Shown one piece after another: positions 32,676-43,400 of a DNA stretch of 64,000 bases (position 1 is the stretch's first letter; each line of letters starts with the position of its first letter). The stretch is from NCBI GenBank assembly GCA_028335825.1, contig JAIOKI010000023.1:62001-126000 (forward strand). Direction: 5' to 3'. The translations under genes and the position numbers were made by a program. This DNA comes from Nosema muscidifuracis. Taxonomy: Eukaryota > Microsporidia > Nosematidae. The notes under the pieces are model-generated. The model was not told the origin of the DNA. It was given only the letters and a program-made list of their open reading frames with translations, and made no database searches.

Positions 32676-32757
32676 AATGTTAATTTTAAAAATATTATAT
32701 TTAGATCATAAAAAAAGAAATGACTCTAAAAATATTGAGATATTTGATGGTTAAATT

Positions 32758-33312
32758 TTATATTTCATTATCTATCATTTTTCTATAAGTATGTTCCACT
32801 TCATTAACATCTATAGGATTGATACTAAGCATTCTTAATAGTTTATGCTCACAGTCTTTTAATATAGTCTGAATGACATTTGTATAATCATTATTGACTT
32901 TATTAATAATAGTCTTAACAGAACTAATATAATTATTATTATTTACTAACTTTTTCTTATGAGCTGTACTACACTTGAGTGTATTTTTAAATATTTCATT
33001 AATCTTCTCTATATCTAAAGAATCATCTACTAAAATATAAGGATTATCATGCTTAGCTGTAGAAAGAGATTCTGTAGTAAGAATACAATAAGCAGCTTCT
33101 TGTTTCTTAGCTAGAGTATATACAACATATCTTTATGGCTTGATATCACAATTGAGAAGAATGTATAACTTATTCAAATTCATATTAGATAGAATACTTT
33201 TGGTATCAGTAAAGGCACCTTTATGTATCTCTATATCATAACTTGATCCCATCTTGGTACTAATATCATCAAGATATTTCTTAGTATCATTCAATAATAT
33301 TATTATTGGCAT
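32758..33312 (-). pseudogene. Unrecognised gene interrupted by one in-frame TAA
   Basis: ATG 33312 is preceded by CCCC (plus-strand GGGG 33315-33318), a normal start context. The frame then runs for 185 codons to TAA 32758-32760 with only one internal stop, TAA at 33133-33135 (codon 60). The downstream 124 codons stay open in the same register and look protein-like (for example AAYCILTTESLSTAKHDN). I recognise no domain. Possible explanations are a recent nonsense mutation, a sequence error, stop readthrough, or a small intron covering the stop; I see no GT...AG pair that removes it convincingly. Confidence 0.6.
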
Positions 33313-33430
33313 AGTGGGGTAGAAAATATTTGAAAGAAACTCTTTTGCTACAGTAAGATAGATTCAATATATAATTTTTAAGTAAAAAAATATTCTATTA
33401 AAACTATATACATACTTAAAAATCATCTTA

Positions 33431-34771
33431 TTACAAATATAAAATAAACATGTCATCTTTCATCTCATCTTCATCTACTCTATTCTCATATAAATTTATA
33501 AAAATTTTATACAACAAAAAATGTTCTTTCTTTTTATCAATCTTCTTAAACATATCTCCATCATTTTTATTTTGTAATCTAACCATCATCTCAACTAATC
33601 TACAAAATCTCATAGAAGCATCTGAATTATTTATATTATTATTTGTATCTTCTATATCCTTAATAAATAAATCAAATGGATATATTAATATATCTCCATG
33701 ATATTCTATATACTTTTTAATAGAAGTATAAGACTTAAAATCGGTAGATATTTTTGATAAAATTTTATAGCTTAATTTGTGTCGTAGAAATGCATTCGTA
33801 ATGCATTCCTGTGAATTATAATTTTTAAGATTCTTAAGATGCTTGAGTACCTTAATAAAATATCTTTGATATTCTTGTTTGTCAATAAGAGAAGATACAA
33901 AATTCATTAACCCATTATTCTTGTTTCTCATATATGATATACTTGAAGGAGAATTTAGTAAATCAGCAGGCTTGATATTTCTAATAAGAAATAAATCAAT
34001 TTGGGTGATAATAAGACTTATTTTTCTTGGAGATATCTTTAATAGATCTAAAGATTCTGCTCTACTAGCTTTATACAAATACCTTCTTTTATTCTGATCC
34101 TTTCTTATTTTACTAAGATAATATGAATATGGCAATATTGATACATCCCAATAATTATCTAAATATTTTGTTTCAGATATGTTAATTAATGTTTCGTCTT
34201 TCTGTAATATATTATCTTTTGAATCATTATAAATCTTAATATCACATAACGAATTATCCGTAGAAATAATTTCAGAAAAGTTGTATGGATTCTTATCTTC
34301 ATTCTCAAATCCAAATACTTCATCAGTAATTTCAAATTTATTCAAATTCGATAAATCATTTTTAATTACTGAATTGCCATTATAATCTCCTGATAAATTT
34401 TCATTTGATGAGTCTTTTTTAGTATAAATATGGCTTTTACATAAATTTTCATTTGATGAGTCTTTTTTAGTATAAATATGGCTTTTACATAAATTTTCAT
34501 TTGATGAGTCTTTTTTAGTATCAATATGGCTTTTACATAAATTTTCATCTAAAGTGAATTTTGAATCTAAAGAATTATTATTATTTCTTTCTATATCGAA
34601 TTCAAAATTATTAAATTTGACTGCACTATCTTTTCTTTCATTATTGGAGTTTATTAATTTTGTTGTATTTTTTTTAGAATTATAATTTTTATTTACTTCC
34701 TTCTCATTAGACTTTTCAAATAGATCACTTATAAATCTAATTTTAATTTCCAATTCTTTGACATTTTTCAT
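33431..34771 (-). CDS. Divergent RasGEF (CDC25-homology) domain protein
   Basis: RasGEF domains load GTP on Ras-like GTPases. The 446-residue product has a low-complexity N-terminal half with three tandem 16-residue units (ENLCKSHIYTKKDSSN type, residues 76-123, DNA about 34403-34546). The C-terminal region at about 246-402 follows the CDC25 pattern: RKISLIITQIDLFLIRNIKPADLL, then FVSSLIDKQEYQRYFIKVLKHL, then NYNSQECITNAFL, then YPFDLFIKDIED. It lacks a visible RasGEF-N domain, and several usually conserved residues differ, so exchange activity is uncertain. No CCC precedes the ATG. Confidence 0.6.
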   Translation of the reverse strand: MKNVKELEIKIRFISDLFEKSNEKEVNKNYNSKKNTTKLINSNNERKDSAVKFNNFEFDIERNNNNSLDSKFTLDENLCKSHIDTKKDSSNENLCKSHIYTKKDSSNENLCKSHIYTKKDSSNENLSGDYNGNSVIKNDLSNLNKFEITDEVFGFENEDKNPYNFSEIISTDNSLCDIKIYNDSKDNILQKDETLINISETKYLDNYWDVSILPYSYYLSKIRKDQNKRRYLYKASRAESLDLLKISPRKISLIITQIDLFLIRNIKPADLLNSPSSISYMRNKNNGLMNFVSSLIDKQEYQRYFIKVLKHLKNLKNYNSQECITNAFLRHKLSYKILSKISTDFKSYTSIKKYIEYHGDILIYPFDLFIKDIEDTNNNINNSDASMRFCRLVEMMVRLQNKNDGDMFKKIDKKKEHFLLYKIFINLYENRVDEDEMKDDMFILYL

Positions 34772-35048
34772 CCTTATTATTATGGTATATTAATTTGTCT
34801 ATTTTGATTCAATTGTTTCATAAAATTGATCTGTTGCTCAATTTTCAAAACATTATAATGAATTAATGCAAAAAAAATTAATTAAATAATTAAATTGTTC
34901 CATAATAAAATAGAATGTTCTTAATTTTATTATTTTTATGCGTCTTACTATAAATAAAATATTTTTTTATGCATTAAAAACCTCGACATGTTTTAAATAT
35001 GAAACAGTTTCATTAGGAACTATTTAAGAGAAGCAAATCAAAAAAACA
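34772..35048. promoter_or_regulatory. Divergent intergenic region
   Basis: These 277 nt of AT-rich sequence separate two divergent starts. No CCC signal is evident on either side, unlike most genes here. CCTCGACATG at 34981-34990 is the only GC-rich patch. Confidence 0.4.
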
Positions 35049-35936
35049 ATGATCTTGCTCTTTATAATAAATACAGTATTCTCATACGTAGTATCGAAAT
35101 ACGACCCTGAATTACAAGACGGTCATAAGGATATAGTTGGGTATCTTAAAGATCACGGTAAAGCTGTTGATGTTAAAAATGTGGGAGATTTCAGTATAAT
35201 CACATACAATTTGGAGAAGAAAGAGGCATTAGATTCTGAGAATCAAATTAATGAAACAATTCAGTTATTGGATAATACACATGTTCCCATAATGGCTTTA
35301 CAAGAGGTTACCAAACAACAGTTGACTGAATTAGAAAATCGTGTTCTTCCTCATTATGGAATAGCTGATGGTATTCAATCTTTAATTACTGATCCTACTA
35401 ATGGATCCGAAACATACAATCCTATAGTTTATGACACAGAAGAATTAAATTTCGAGAAAGCAGGAGTGTTTAAGACTAATGATCCTGTAGTAAAAAACAC
35501 ATTTGCTTCATGGGCTCTCTTTACTCACAAAACTAAAGGATTTAGGTTTACTGTAATCAACATAAATCTATATAGTACTAAAAGCTTAGTAGATAGTCTC
35601 GAACTTGCTTCAATTCTTTATGATATAGAGAATACACCTGATATTAAAAATAATATTGTTTTCTTAGCTGGTACTATTAATGCTATGTCTAATAATGATA
35701 CTATATTAATGAAGAAGGCTTTTACTAAATTAAGCAATTACAAGAAAGAAGGAAGTGAACAAAGAAATACTTTAAATACTTATATGGATGTACTTAATAA
35801 TACAGAAAGAGATTTTATAATTTCTATTAATACACCTAGAGTGAAGGCACAACCTATCTATAGTTCTGTACTCAGATTATTTAAATATGGCGCTAGATTC
35901 CCAGTTCACTCTATTATAAGCATAAGTAATTACTAA
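35049..35936 (+). CDS. Secreted EEP-fold protein (endonuclease/exonuclease/phosphatase family), probably inactive
   Basis: The 295-residue protein has a short signal-like N-terminus (MILLFIINTVFSYV). The DNase I-like fold can be followed: ITYNLEK with N54, MALQEV with the metal-binding E86, an INLYS segment (172-176) where NxHL normally lies, LAGTIN (207-211) in place of GDxN, and FPVHSI (284-289) near the end. The catalytic Asp of GDxN is Thr, and the terminal SDH motif is changed, so nuclease or phosphatase activity looks lost. It may be a secreted binding protein or effector that keeps the fold; this is inference. Confidence 0.7.
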   Translation: MILLFIINTVFSYVVSKYDPELQDGHKDIVGYLKDHGKAVDVKNVGDFSIITYNLEKKEALDSENQINETIQLLDNTHVPIMALQEVTKQQLTELENRVLPHYGIADGIQSLITDPTNGSETYNPIVYDTEELNFEKAGVFKTNDPVVKNTFASWALFTHKTKGFRFTVININLYSTKSLVDSLELASILYDIENTPDIKNNIVFLAGTINAMSNNDTILMKKAFTKLSNYKKEGSEQRNTLNTYMDVLNNTERDFIISINTPRVKAQPIYSSVLRLFKYGARFPVHSIISISNY

Positions 35937-36008
35937 ATTAATAAATAATTTTATTTAAATAACGAATATTGAATTTACTATAATGATAAAATAATTGTTC
36001 ATAATAAT

Positions 36009-36302
36009 TTAATTATCATTCTTCATATCTTTAACAGTATCAGCACTAATATTCTTAAATCCTCTTTCAATCTTAGCAGGTCTTGGAATATTCTTTTGTA
36101 ATGAAGTAAATAATTCATGTTTCTTAAGCTCTACTCTACTTGGAATGGTCCATTTAATTAATTTTGGATTAATCTTCCTAGACATTAAACTTCTCTCTTT
36201 TCTGTTAGCAGTTAATTGCTGTTTACCATCATTTGTAATTCTAACTGTTGATGATCCTTTTGGTATGGTTCGTCCTGAGTACAAAGATATTCCGTCTATC
36301 AT
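36009..36302 (-). CDS. RPL24: Ribosomal protein eL24
   Basis: This large-subunit protein sits at the interface near bridge eB13 in other eukaryotes. The 97-residue product matches the eL24 N-terminal domain: [10 protein letters not shown] (family pattern SFSGxKIYPG), VRITNDGK, and NPKLIKWT (family NPRxIxWT). It lacks the zinc-binding cysteines, as yeast eL24 does. The C-terminal tail is short compared with about 155 residues in yeast. CCCC (GGGG at 36305-36308 on the plus strand) directly upstream of the ATG supports the start. RLP24 is the alternative, but its cysteines are absent. Confidence 0.85.
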   Translation of the reverse strand: MIDGISLYSGRTIPKGSSTVRITNDGKQQLTANRKERSLMSRKINPKLIKWTIPSRVELKKHELFTSLQKNIPRPAKIERGFKNISADTVKDMKNDN

Positions 36303-36417
36303 TTGGGGTTAAAAATAAATTCGACAAAAAAAAATTTAAAAGCGTCCTTGAATATTTAAAACTATTATTAAATGTTTAAAAATTTATAAAAGTCATATAC
36401 AACTAATTCACTAAGAT

Positions 36418-36948
36418 CTATTCGATAATATTCCATATTTCTAAATACTTGATTTCGAATTTGGTTACATCTTTACTAAACACAGATTCCTCTCCCTTAG
36501 TAAGTTTACTATCTATAAATATCTTGAACAATCCCTCTTCTGTACATCCAAATGCCAAATAGTCTTCTGTGCAAATGATTTTGATATCATTACATCCCAT
36601 TCTTATCATACAATCTTCATTGAACAAAATAATTTTTCTTAATCCATAGGGCTTTAAATTAAGTACAAGGTGTTCTTCAAAATATACACAGAATATTCTT
36701 TGATTAGTGTCCATACATACAAGAATAAAAGGCTTTGCTTTTTCTTGAAAACAGGATAGCATTTTTTTATAAGAAAATCCATGTTCATATGTTGAAAATA
36801 AAAGAGACCATTCAGTTGAATATTTATATCTCAGATCGAGTATACTTCGTATACGAAGAATCAATCCTGACTTAAGTATTGTATTATTGTATGTTTCAGA
36901 TTTATATAATAATTTTGTAACCATTGTATTTATGTCTGGTAATTTCAT
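36418..36948 (-). CDS. TLDc-domain protein (OXR1-like)
   Basis: The 176-residue protein is almost entirely a TLDc domain. Visible family signatures are WSLLFSTYEHGFSYKKML near the N-terminus, FILVCMDTNQRIFCVYFEE, the CNDIKIICTEDYLAFGCTEEGLFKIFID block near the middle, and the closing FEIKYLEIWNI. TLDc proteins (OXR1, TLDC2, NCOA7) protect against oxidative stress, and several bind and disassemble the V-ATPase. The start is at ATG 36948; the frame extends two codons further only to a TTG. It is divergent from the phosphatase gene. Confidence 0.85.
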   Translation of the reverse strand: MKLPDINTMVTKLLYKSETYNNTILKSGLILRIRSILDLRYKYSTEWSLLFSTYEHGFSYKKMLSCFQEKAKPFILVCMDTNQRIFCVYFEEHLVLNLKPYGLRKIILFNEDCMIRMGCNDIKIICTEDYLAFGCTEEGLFKIFIDSKLTKGEESVFSKDVTKFEIKYLEIWNIIE

Positions 36949-37157
36949 AATCAATTTTATGGATTAAATTTATAGGTAAATGGATCAATAAAATTCGATT
37001 TTTTTTATAAAAAATTTCATTCATTCTAATATTTTAGAAATAATATTATTAAAAAAAACAAACAAAAAAATGATTGTATTATCAATAAATACAAGAATTG
37101 ATCAATTAAAAACATTCAAATGTTTTTTTGATGTTTATTATTAAATACTTTTACCCC

Positions 37158-38063
37158 ATGGAAAAATATATTAATAAAATTTTGAATCTAAAATTACTGG
37201 AAATTAGAGAAATAAAAGAAATCTGTGAAAAATCAATAGAAATTTTAATTAAAGAACCCAATTTCCCAGTAATAAATTCTCCTGTTTCTGTATGTGGAGA
37301 TATTCATGGTCAAATATTCGATCTAGTAGGGATATTTAAGATAGATGGAATCCCTAAGGATACAAAATATATTTTTTTAGGGGACTATGTTGATAGAGGT
37401 GAATATTCTACTGAATGTATATTTCTTCTTCTTATCTATAAAATTATGTACCCTAATAATATATTTCTTGTACGTGGTAATCATGAACAGAAAAAAGTCT
37501 GTAAATCTTATGGATTGTATCATGAAGTACTTACCAAATATAATAATGTCCATGTATGGAGATTATTATGTGAAGTTTTTGTATATTTTAATGTTGGATG
37601 TATAATAGATGGAAGAGTGTTGTGTGTACATGGAGGGATATCTCCTAAGACTATATCCATGGATAAATTAAAAAGAATTAACAGATGTCAACAAATTAAT
37701 GTAAAAGATGAATTTGAAGATATCGTATGGAGTGATCCTTATGAGCAGAAAGGATTTGGAATAAGTACAAGGGGAATTGGTCATCTTTATGGTAGTGATG
37801 TCACAAATACATTTTTAGAATGCAATGATCTTTCAAATATAATTAGATCTCATCAATTCGCATTTGAAGGATACAAATTTCATCATCCCGATAAAAATGT
37901 AGTGACTGTATGGGGTGCACCTGATTATGTAGGAAAGTTTGGTAATCCTGGAAGTATTATGAGGGTAAAAGATGATCTTTTGCTTGATACACAAAGATTA
38001 TTGATATATAACTATAGTCCAAGAACTATACAAATGCTTAATTCACTTTATCAAAAAGATTAA
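37158..38063 (+). CDS. PP2A-type serine/threonine protein phosphatase catalytic subunit (PP2A/PP4/PP6 group)
   Basis: This is a metallophosphatase. Motifs GDIHGQ (47-52), GDYVDRG (75-81) and RGNHE (106-110) supply the two-metal site, and later HGG and RSHQ segments complete it. The 301-residue length is typical. The ATG at 37158 is chosen because CCCC sits directly before it; an in-frame ATG ten codons upstream lacks the signal. The C-terminus ends MLNSLYQKD instead of the DYFL tail that is carboxymethylated in PP2A, PP4 and PP6, so that regulation is probably absent. Which of the three subtypes it is cannot be decided by eye. Confidence 0.92.
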   Translation: MEKYINKILNLKLLEIREIKEICEKSIEILIKEPNFPVINSPVSVCGDIHGQIFDLVGIFKIDGIPKDTKYIFLGDYVDRGEYSTECIFLLLIYKIMYPNNIFLVRGNHEQKKVCKSYGLYHEVLTKYNNVHVWRLLCEVFVYFNVGCIIDGRVLCVHGGISPKTISMDKLKRINRCQQINVKDEFEDIVWSDPYEQKGFGISTRGIGHLYGSDVTNTFLECNDLSNIIRSHQFAFEGYKFHHPDKNVVTVWGAPDYVGKFGNPGSIMRVKDDLLLDTQRLLIYNYSPRTIQMLNSLYQKD

Positions 38064-38169
38064 TTCAATTAATAGGTATATTGAAGTCATTCTATTGGAT
38101 CTTTTCTCCATAAATAGATAATCCATGTTTATTCCAATTCTCTTTAACTTACAACAGGTATAAACAAAT

Positions 38170-38400
38170 TGTTTTAATTAAAAATTATATATAAAACTTT
38201 CTTTATTAATTAATAAATTTTTATAAAACTATCATTATTAATTATCAAATAAAAAAGTTATCATGTTAATTATCAAATTTAAAAATTTATCATTGTTAAT
38301 TATCAAATAAAAAAGTTATCATTATTAATTACTAAATTTAAAAAAATCATTATTAATATAAAATTCTTTATAAAACTGTCTTTATTAATTAATTTATCTT
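38170..38400. repeat. AT-rich degenerate tandem repeats
   Basis: Six to seven units of about 35 bp, built on ATTAATTATCAAAT plus AAAAAAGTTATCATT, fill the convergent spacer between the phosphatase and the XPB gene. Confidence 0.7.
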
Positions 38401-38406
38401 ATAATA

Positions 38407-40086
38407 TTAAGATTTCTTTGTTTTCTTATTCTTAGCCAAATTCTTCCTTTCATTATTTTCAATATAAGCCATTCCTTTCATTCCACTTACACCCTTCAAC
38501 ACAGAAGTACTTACAGTTATTTTATCCTTTTCATCCTCTTCTTCACTCTCAAGCTCTTTATCTGAAGAAAGTAAAACAGAAACAAGCAATTCTTTCTGCT
38601 GTGATCTACTCTTATAAACACGATTTTCATTTTTATACATATCAGGAATATCCGTTATTATATTAAAAGTATATCCCTGGTCTACTAAAAATTGCTGCCT
38701 TTTTGAAGAATAAAACATTTCATCCGTATCTTTACTAACTAATGAATAAAAAAATACTTTAAAATCGGGATCATTTCTTCTTTTAGCACGAAGAATTCTA
38801 CCAAGTCTCTGCGCTTCCTGTCTTCTACTACCAAAATGACTACTGATTTGAATTAAACATGTAGCTTCAGGCAAATCTATCGAAGTATCTCCGACTTTAC
38901 TCAAAAATATTGTATTTATCAATGGATTCGTCTGAAATTGTTTTAATATTCTCATTCTTTCTGTCTGTCCAGTGGGTCCATAAATATAAGGTTTACCTAA
39001 CTTAAGTGCATACGATTTCAAAGCAGCTACACTATCAGAAAATACAATAATTTTATCACCTTTGGCTTCGTGTTTGTTAATTAAATATTCACAAGCTTGG
39101 AATTTAGTAGGATTCATTATAGAAAGAAGTCTCTTTTTACGACTTGTTTGCATTAAATATTCCCTGTAAAAATCTCCTGTCATACCACACCAAACTTCAT
39201 TACATTCCACTTTAGCAATATGTCCCCTAGCACTTAAATCCTGCCAATCTGCTTCATACAGCTTAGGTCCTATTAAAAAATTTAAATCTTCAATTTTATC
39301 ATCTTCTCTTACTAAAGTAGCAGTAAGTCCTAATTTACAATGATGAGTTACTAAAGAAATTACTTTTCTAAACATCATAGCAGGTACCACATGGACTTCA
39401 TCTAATAATAAAAGACCCCACTCAGTACTCTGAATATTATCCATGATTTTCTGAGCCTCTGCTGATCTTTTTCCATTATAAGCTAACATAGTATAAGTAG
39501 TGACTAATATACCACTCTTCCCTTTATACCATTCCTTATAATCTGAAGTAAATCTACAGATATTATCACCTGATACATTAGTAAAAAACATCGTCTGCTG
39601 TCTCCACTGTTCAACCGAAACAGCAGAAGTGCACAAAATCAAACAAGATTTTTTAATAGTTGTCAATGCCGTTATTCCAACTAATGTCTTACCAGATCCA
39701 CAAGGTAAAACAATAATTCCTGATCTTGCTCTACTATTACAAAACATTTTATTAAGACAAGTCTCTTGATAAGATCTTATCATAGTAGAAGGTTTTAAAT
39801 CAATTTCAAGAGTATCGAGTGTAGTATCATTCCTAAAATCATATTCTTCTATTAAAGGATAATCTATCTCAATACATCTTTTTTTTACTGGCTCAACATT
39901 AACAACTTCAACTGACTTATCTGTAATCCTAAGATTAGAATTTATTAATTTATCACTAATAAGTCTATCTAAGATATCTTTGTTAGCAGCTTCTATAAAG
40001 TATTTATTAAATTGAATTACCAATTTGATTTTACCATAGCTTAGTGTACATTCTACAATAAAATTCTTAACAGATCTTGGCATCAT
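38407..40086 (-). CDS. XPB: TFIIH helicase XPB (Rad25/Ssl2), lacking its N-terminal domain
   Basis: XPB is the 3'-5' DNA translocase of TFIIH that opens promoters and acts in nucleotide excision repair. Similarity is strong throughout: damage-recognition-like region [15 protein letters not shown] (16-30), EYDFRND (81-87), Walker A CGSGKT (129-134), DEVH (229-232), TAT (255-257), RED motif (260-262) and motif [14 protein letters not shown]. The 559-residue product starts where the human protein is already about 150-200 residues in; the N-terminal domain that contacts p52/p8 is missing. The frame is open upstream to 40164 but only with low-complexity sequence. No CCC precedes the ATG. The LINE ends about 70-80 bp upstream, so the 5' part of the gene may have been lost there. 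Confidence 0.93.
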   Translation of the reverse strand: MMPRSVKNFIVECTLSYGKIKLVIQFNKYFIEAANKDILDRLISDKLINSNLRITDKSVEVVNVEPVKKRCIEIDYPLIEEYDFRNDTTLDTLEIDLKPSTMIRSYQETCLNKMFCNSRARSGIIVLPCGSGKTLVGITALTTIKKSCLILCTSAVSVEQWRQQTMFFTNVSGDNICRFTSDYKEWYKGKSGILVTTYTMLAYNGKRSAEAQKIMDNIQSTEWGLLLLDEVHVVPAMMFRKVISLVTHHCKLGLTATLVREDDKIEDLNFLIGPKLYEADWQDLSARGHIAKVECNEVWCGMTGDFYREYLMQTSRKKRLLSIMNPTKFQACEYLINKHEAKGDKIIVFSDSVAALKSYALKLGKPYIYGPTGQTERMRILKQFQTNPLINTIFLSKVGDTSIDLPEATCLIQISSHFGSRRQEAQRLGRILRAKRRNDPDFKVFFYSLVSKDTDEMFYSSKRQQFLVDQGYTFNIITDIPDMYKNENRVYKSRSQQKELLVSVLLSSDKELESEEEDEKDKITVSTSVLKGVSGMKGMAYIENNERKNLAKNKKTKKS

Positions 40087-40164
40087 ATTCTTAGAAAAAA
40101 TAGACAAAGTAAAAAAAAAAAATAAAATAAAATAATTTATTGAGATAAGAAAGAAAAGCCACAC

Positions 40165-40458
40165 GGCAAGTAAAAACTTCTACATCCAATATTTGGTGAC
40201 ACACACCAGCATACAATGAAGGCCTTGCTTGTAGGAAGATTGGGAACCCCTTAGGATTAATTAAAATCCTTCAGTCATAATGACTGAGACCTGCGTTCAG
40301 CAGGATTTTGGGTTATCGCCTGGTTCAATACACCATTTAAGAACACAACTCAGTTCAGCGGAATGCTACGGCATAATATGCAGCTTTAAGCCAAACCCCT
40401 CCCAGGTCAGAATTTAATTCTTTTGTTGCTAATAAATTAGCTACTTTTGTATCAGATT
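40165..40458 (-). other. 3' UTR of the LINE
   Basis: These 294 nt after the ORF2 stop have about twice the GC of host spacers. Possible short stems include the CCTTCAGTCATAATGACTGA segment near 40268-40288. Part of it (from about 40353) is repeated in the truncated copy at 46352-46845. Confidence 0.7.
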
Positions 40459-43400
40459 TTACTCTGATGAGACATGAAGTCTACTCTTTTGTTGTACAAT
40501 GATATATCTTTGTACTATCATTTTATCAAGAAATTCTACTCTTACAAGTAGAGCTTTTCTTCCTGTTGGTGAAGTCTTGATGTCATTGATATTACCAATG
40601 ATCATCTTAACTCGTTCTACTTTTGTCAGAGTTAAAGAATTTAACTCTGTAATTTTGTTCTCATAAAGAGATCTTGTCTCAGATAAGGATGGACAATCTA
40701 ACAGGAAATGTTCAAGATTTTCCTGTTCTCCCTCACATAGAAAGCAATGTTCTCTATAATACTGAGGGATTCTAAGAGCATTAGCTAACGCAGAAGACCA
40801 TCTAATTAAATTACATCTTATTTTAGTGTAATTCCTTATCTGTCTCTTATTTATTTGTGTTAGTATGTACTTGAGTTGAGACTCAAATATACCATACTGT
40901 GCTGCTAGTGAGGATGCTATGGTAGTATTATAGGATCTCCTACCTTTCAATACCTCTATTATTCTTTGTTTGGCTACTTTGTAGTCAATACTTTCATAGT
41001 CGTGTCCGACATATCTTTTACACCACCGTCGAGTTCTTGAACTCCATGTAGTCTTTTTGGCTCTTGGAACTTGTTCTACAAATTCCGAGATTATAGTTTT
41101 GTTGTGTTTCCACTTCCTTAATGCTCTAAAGCGATTTAGAGCTGCTTGTATTTGAATCCTGTTAATACAGAACTCATCCATTATCCTATCTAATGGAACT
41201 ATTTTTGTCCAGAATATCATCCGGACAGCTTTTCTGAGAATCCTACTGATTCTCCCTGATCTTGTACTAGACATTCCCCATAACTCACTACCGTACATGA
41301 GTGCAGGTACTAGTACATTCTTTATTAGTATTCCCTTGAACGGAATACATATACTCTTGTTAAGAAGCTTTGGTTTCAATGCTTCTAATGCTTTTTTGCC
41401 TCTAAAGGCTCCATCTTTTACAAGATGATCTTCGAGGGTGCTTTTTTTAATCAAAACACCCAAATACCTGTATTCTGTGACTTCACAGATCTTTCCAAAG
41501 TCAATATCTATAGAGATATCTTCTGACTCATAGCTTGTATTGGTATTCCATACGAGAATACCACTTTTGTTACAGTTAACTTTCATTTGATTGTCAACTG
41601 CCCATTTACTGATTTGTTGAATTTTTAGTTCCAAATCATTTTTTGAATCACCAAAGACAACAATGTCATCTGCAAACATCAGTCCTGGTATTGCTATTGT
41701 TGATCGAGGTACAATCACTTTTGTCATGTCATCAAAAATGTCATTAATAAACAGATTGAACAACATTGGAGAACAAGGGCATCCTTGTCTCACACCTTTT
41801 CTGTAGCTATAGCCACTGCTTGTATCTCCACCTATGCGGATTCTCATTTGTGTGTTACCATATATATCTTTCAATGTATTTATCAGATATTCTGGTATAC
41901 AATACTTTTGTAGCTTATTAAATAATAGCTCATGGCTAACATTATCATAAGCTTTTTCGAAGTCTATGAAGCACAGATATGTCTTCAGACTTCGAAATTC
42001 TCTTCTTTTAACAACTTCTAATAAAGTTGCTACCTGGTTCATACATTCTTCTCCTGCTCTAAATCCAGCCTGATAAGGAGAAAGAATGTTATTTGTATCG
42101 ACAAACTGTGTAAGTCTATCATTGATTATTTTTAGGTATATTTTACTGATTGTATTAATCAGTGCAATACCTCTATAGTTGTTGATATCTGTTTCATCTC
42201 CCTTTTTATGGAGGCATACCATATCAGCAGCACTCCAATAAACAGGTGGGCTGGCACCTGTTATAAATTTGTTGATCTCATCCACCAGGAATGAGGGCAG
42301 CTTTTTATATACTAGACTAGGCCTAAGTAGTACCTTGTATAGCTCAGTTGGAATTTCATCCGGACCGGCTGCTTTGTTATTGCCACAATTATTTGTAGCT
42401 TTTATTAATTCCTCCATTGTGACGTCATCAGGAGGCTCTTTTAAAAGACTTTTGTTGTATATAGAGTCACTATCTACAGTTGATGTTGCTAATTTAGCAT
42501 AAAATTTGTTAGCTATTTCTAGCTTCTTTTGTTGCTCATTGTGAGCTATGCCCTCCTCGTCTTGAAGACAAACATTGTCTAGTCTAACTGATGTGTTAGA
42601 CATACCCTTTAGCCACTTCCAGAAATCTCTAGAGCGATTACTTTTATAGAGGTTTATGCCATTAAAGGCCCAGAGATTAGCTCGTTCTCGCCGAACCTTC
42701 ACTCTTGTTTCCTCAACTTCTTTTTTTAATGTCAAATACCTAAAAGCATTTACATCATTCCATTGTTTTAGTACTTGCTTTGTGGCAAGTCTAAATCTTT
42801 TATACACATTAATGTGCTTCCATTTAATAGGTAATCCTTTTTTTACCTTAACTTTATCGTACACCTTTTCAGTTGTACATACTTCTTTTAAAACTCTTGG
42901 GAGTTCTTCTATTGTGAATAGTTTCCTATTCAAAAGCTGACTCAATTTCTCTTCAATAAGAGGATCTTGCATCTTCTTTCTGTTATATGTAAAAGATGTC
43001 TCTACTACTGGAGAAGGAAGAGTTATATATCTTCTAAGTAGTAGATGATCTCCTACAGCCCATCTTTGTGAGATAGTAACCTTCTCACTGTCTTGCTTTA
43101 AGACTCTAAAGATCGTATCAATACGTCTTTTTGAGACTTTACCATTACTCAGGATTCTAGTTCCTGATACTCTATTGTAGTTGATAAGAGGATTTAAACC
43201 TCCAGCAACAAGCTTTTGTTTGAGAGTTGAATCTTTACAATTCATATCTCCCATTACTATAATCTCCTTGTAGCATCTTTTGTTCTTCTCAATATTAAGA
43301 AGGTTGATTAATTTTATGAGAGTTAATTGCTTAAGCTCTCTATCTTGTGGCACATAGACATTGATAACTAGTATCTTTGTCCATCCTGTACTTGTTTTGA

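Noticed and set aside
32758-33312. Intron explanation for the in-frame stop
   Set aside because: No short GT...AG interval around 33133-33135 with a microsporidian-type 5' site was evident, so I kept it as an interrupted gene.
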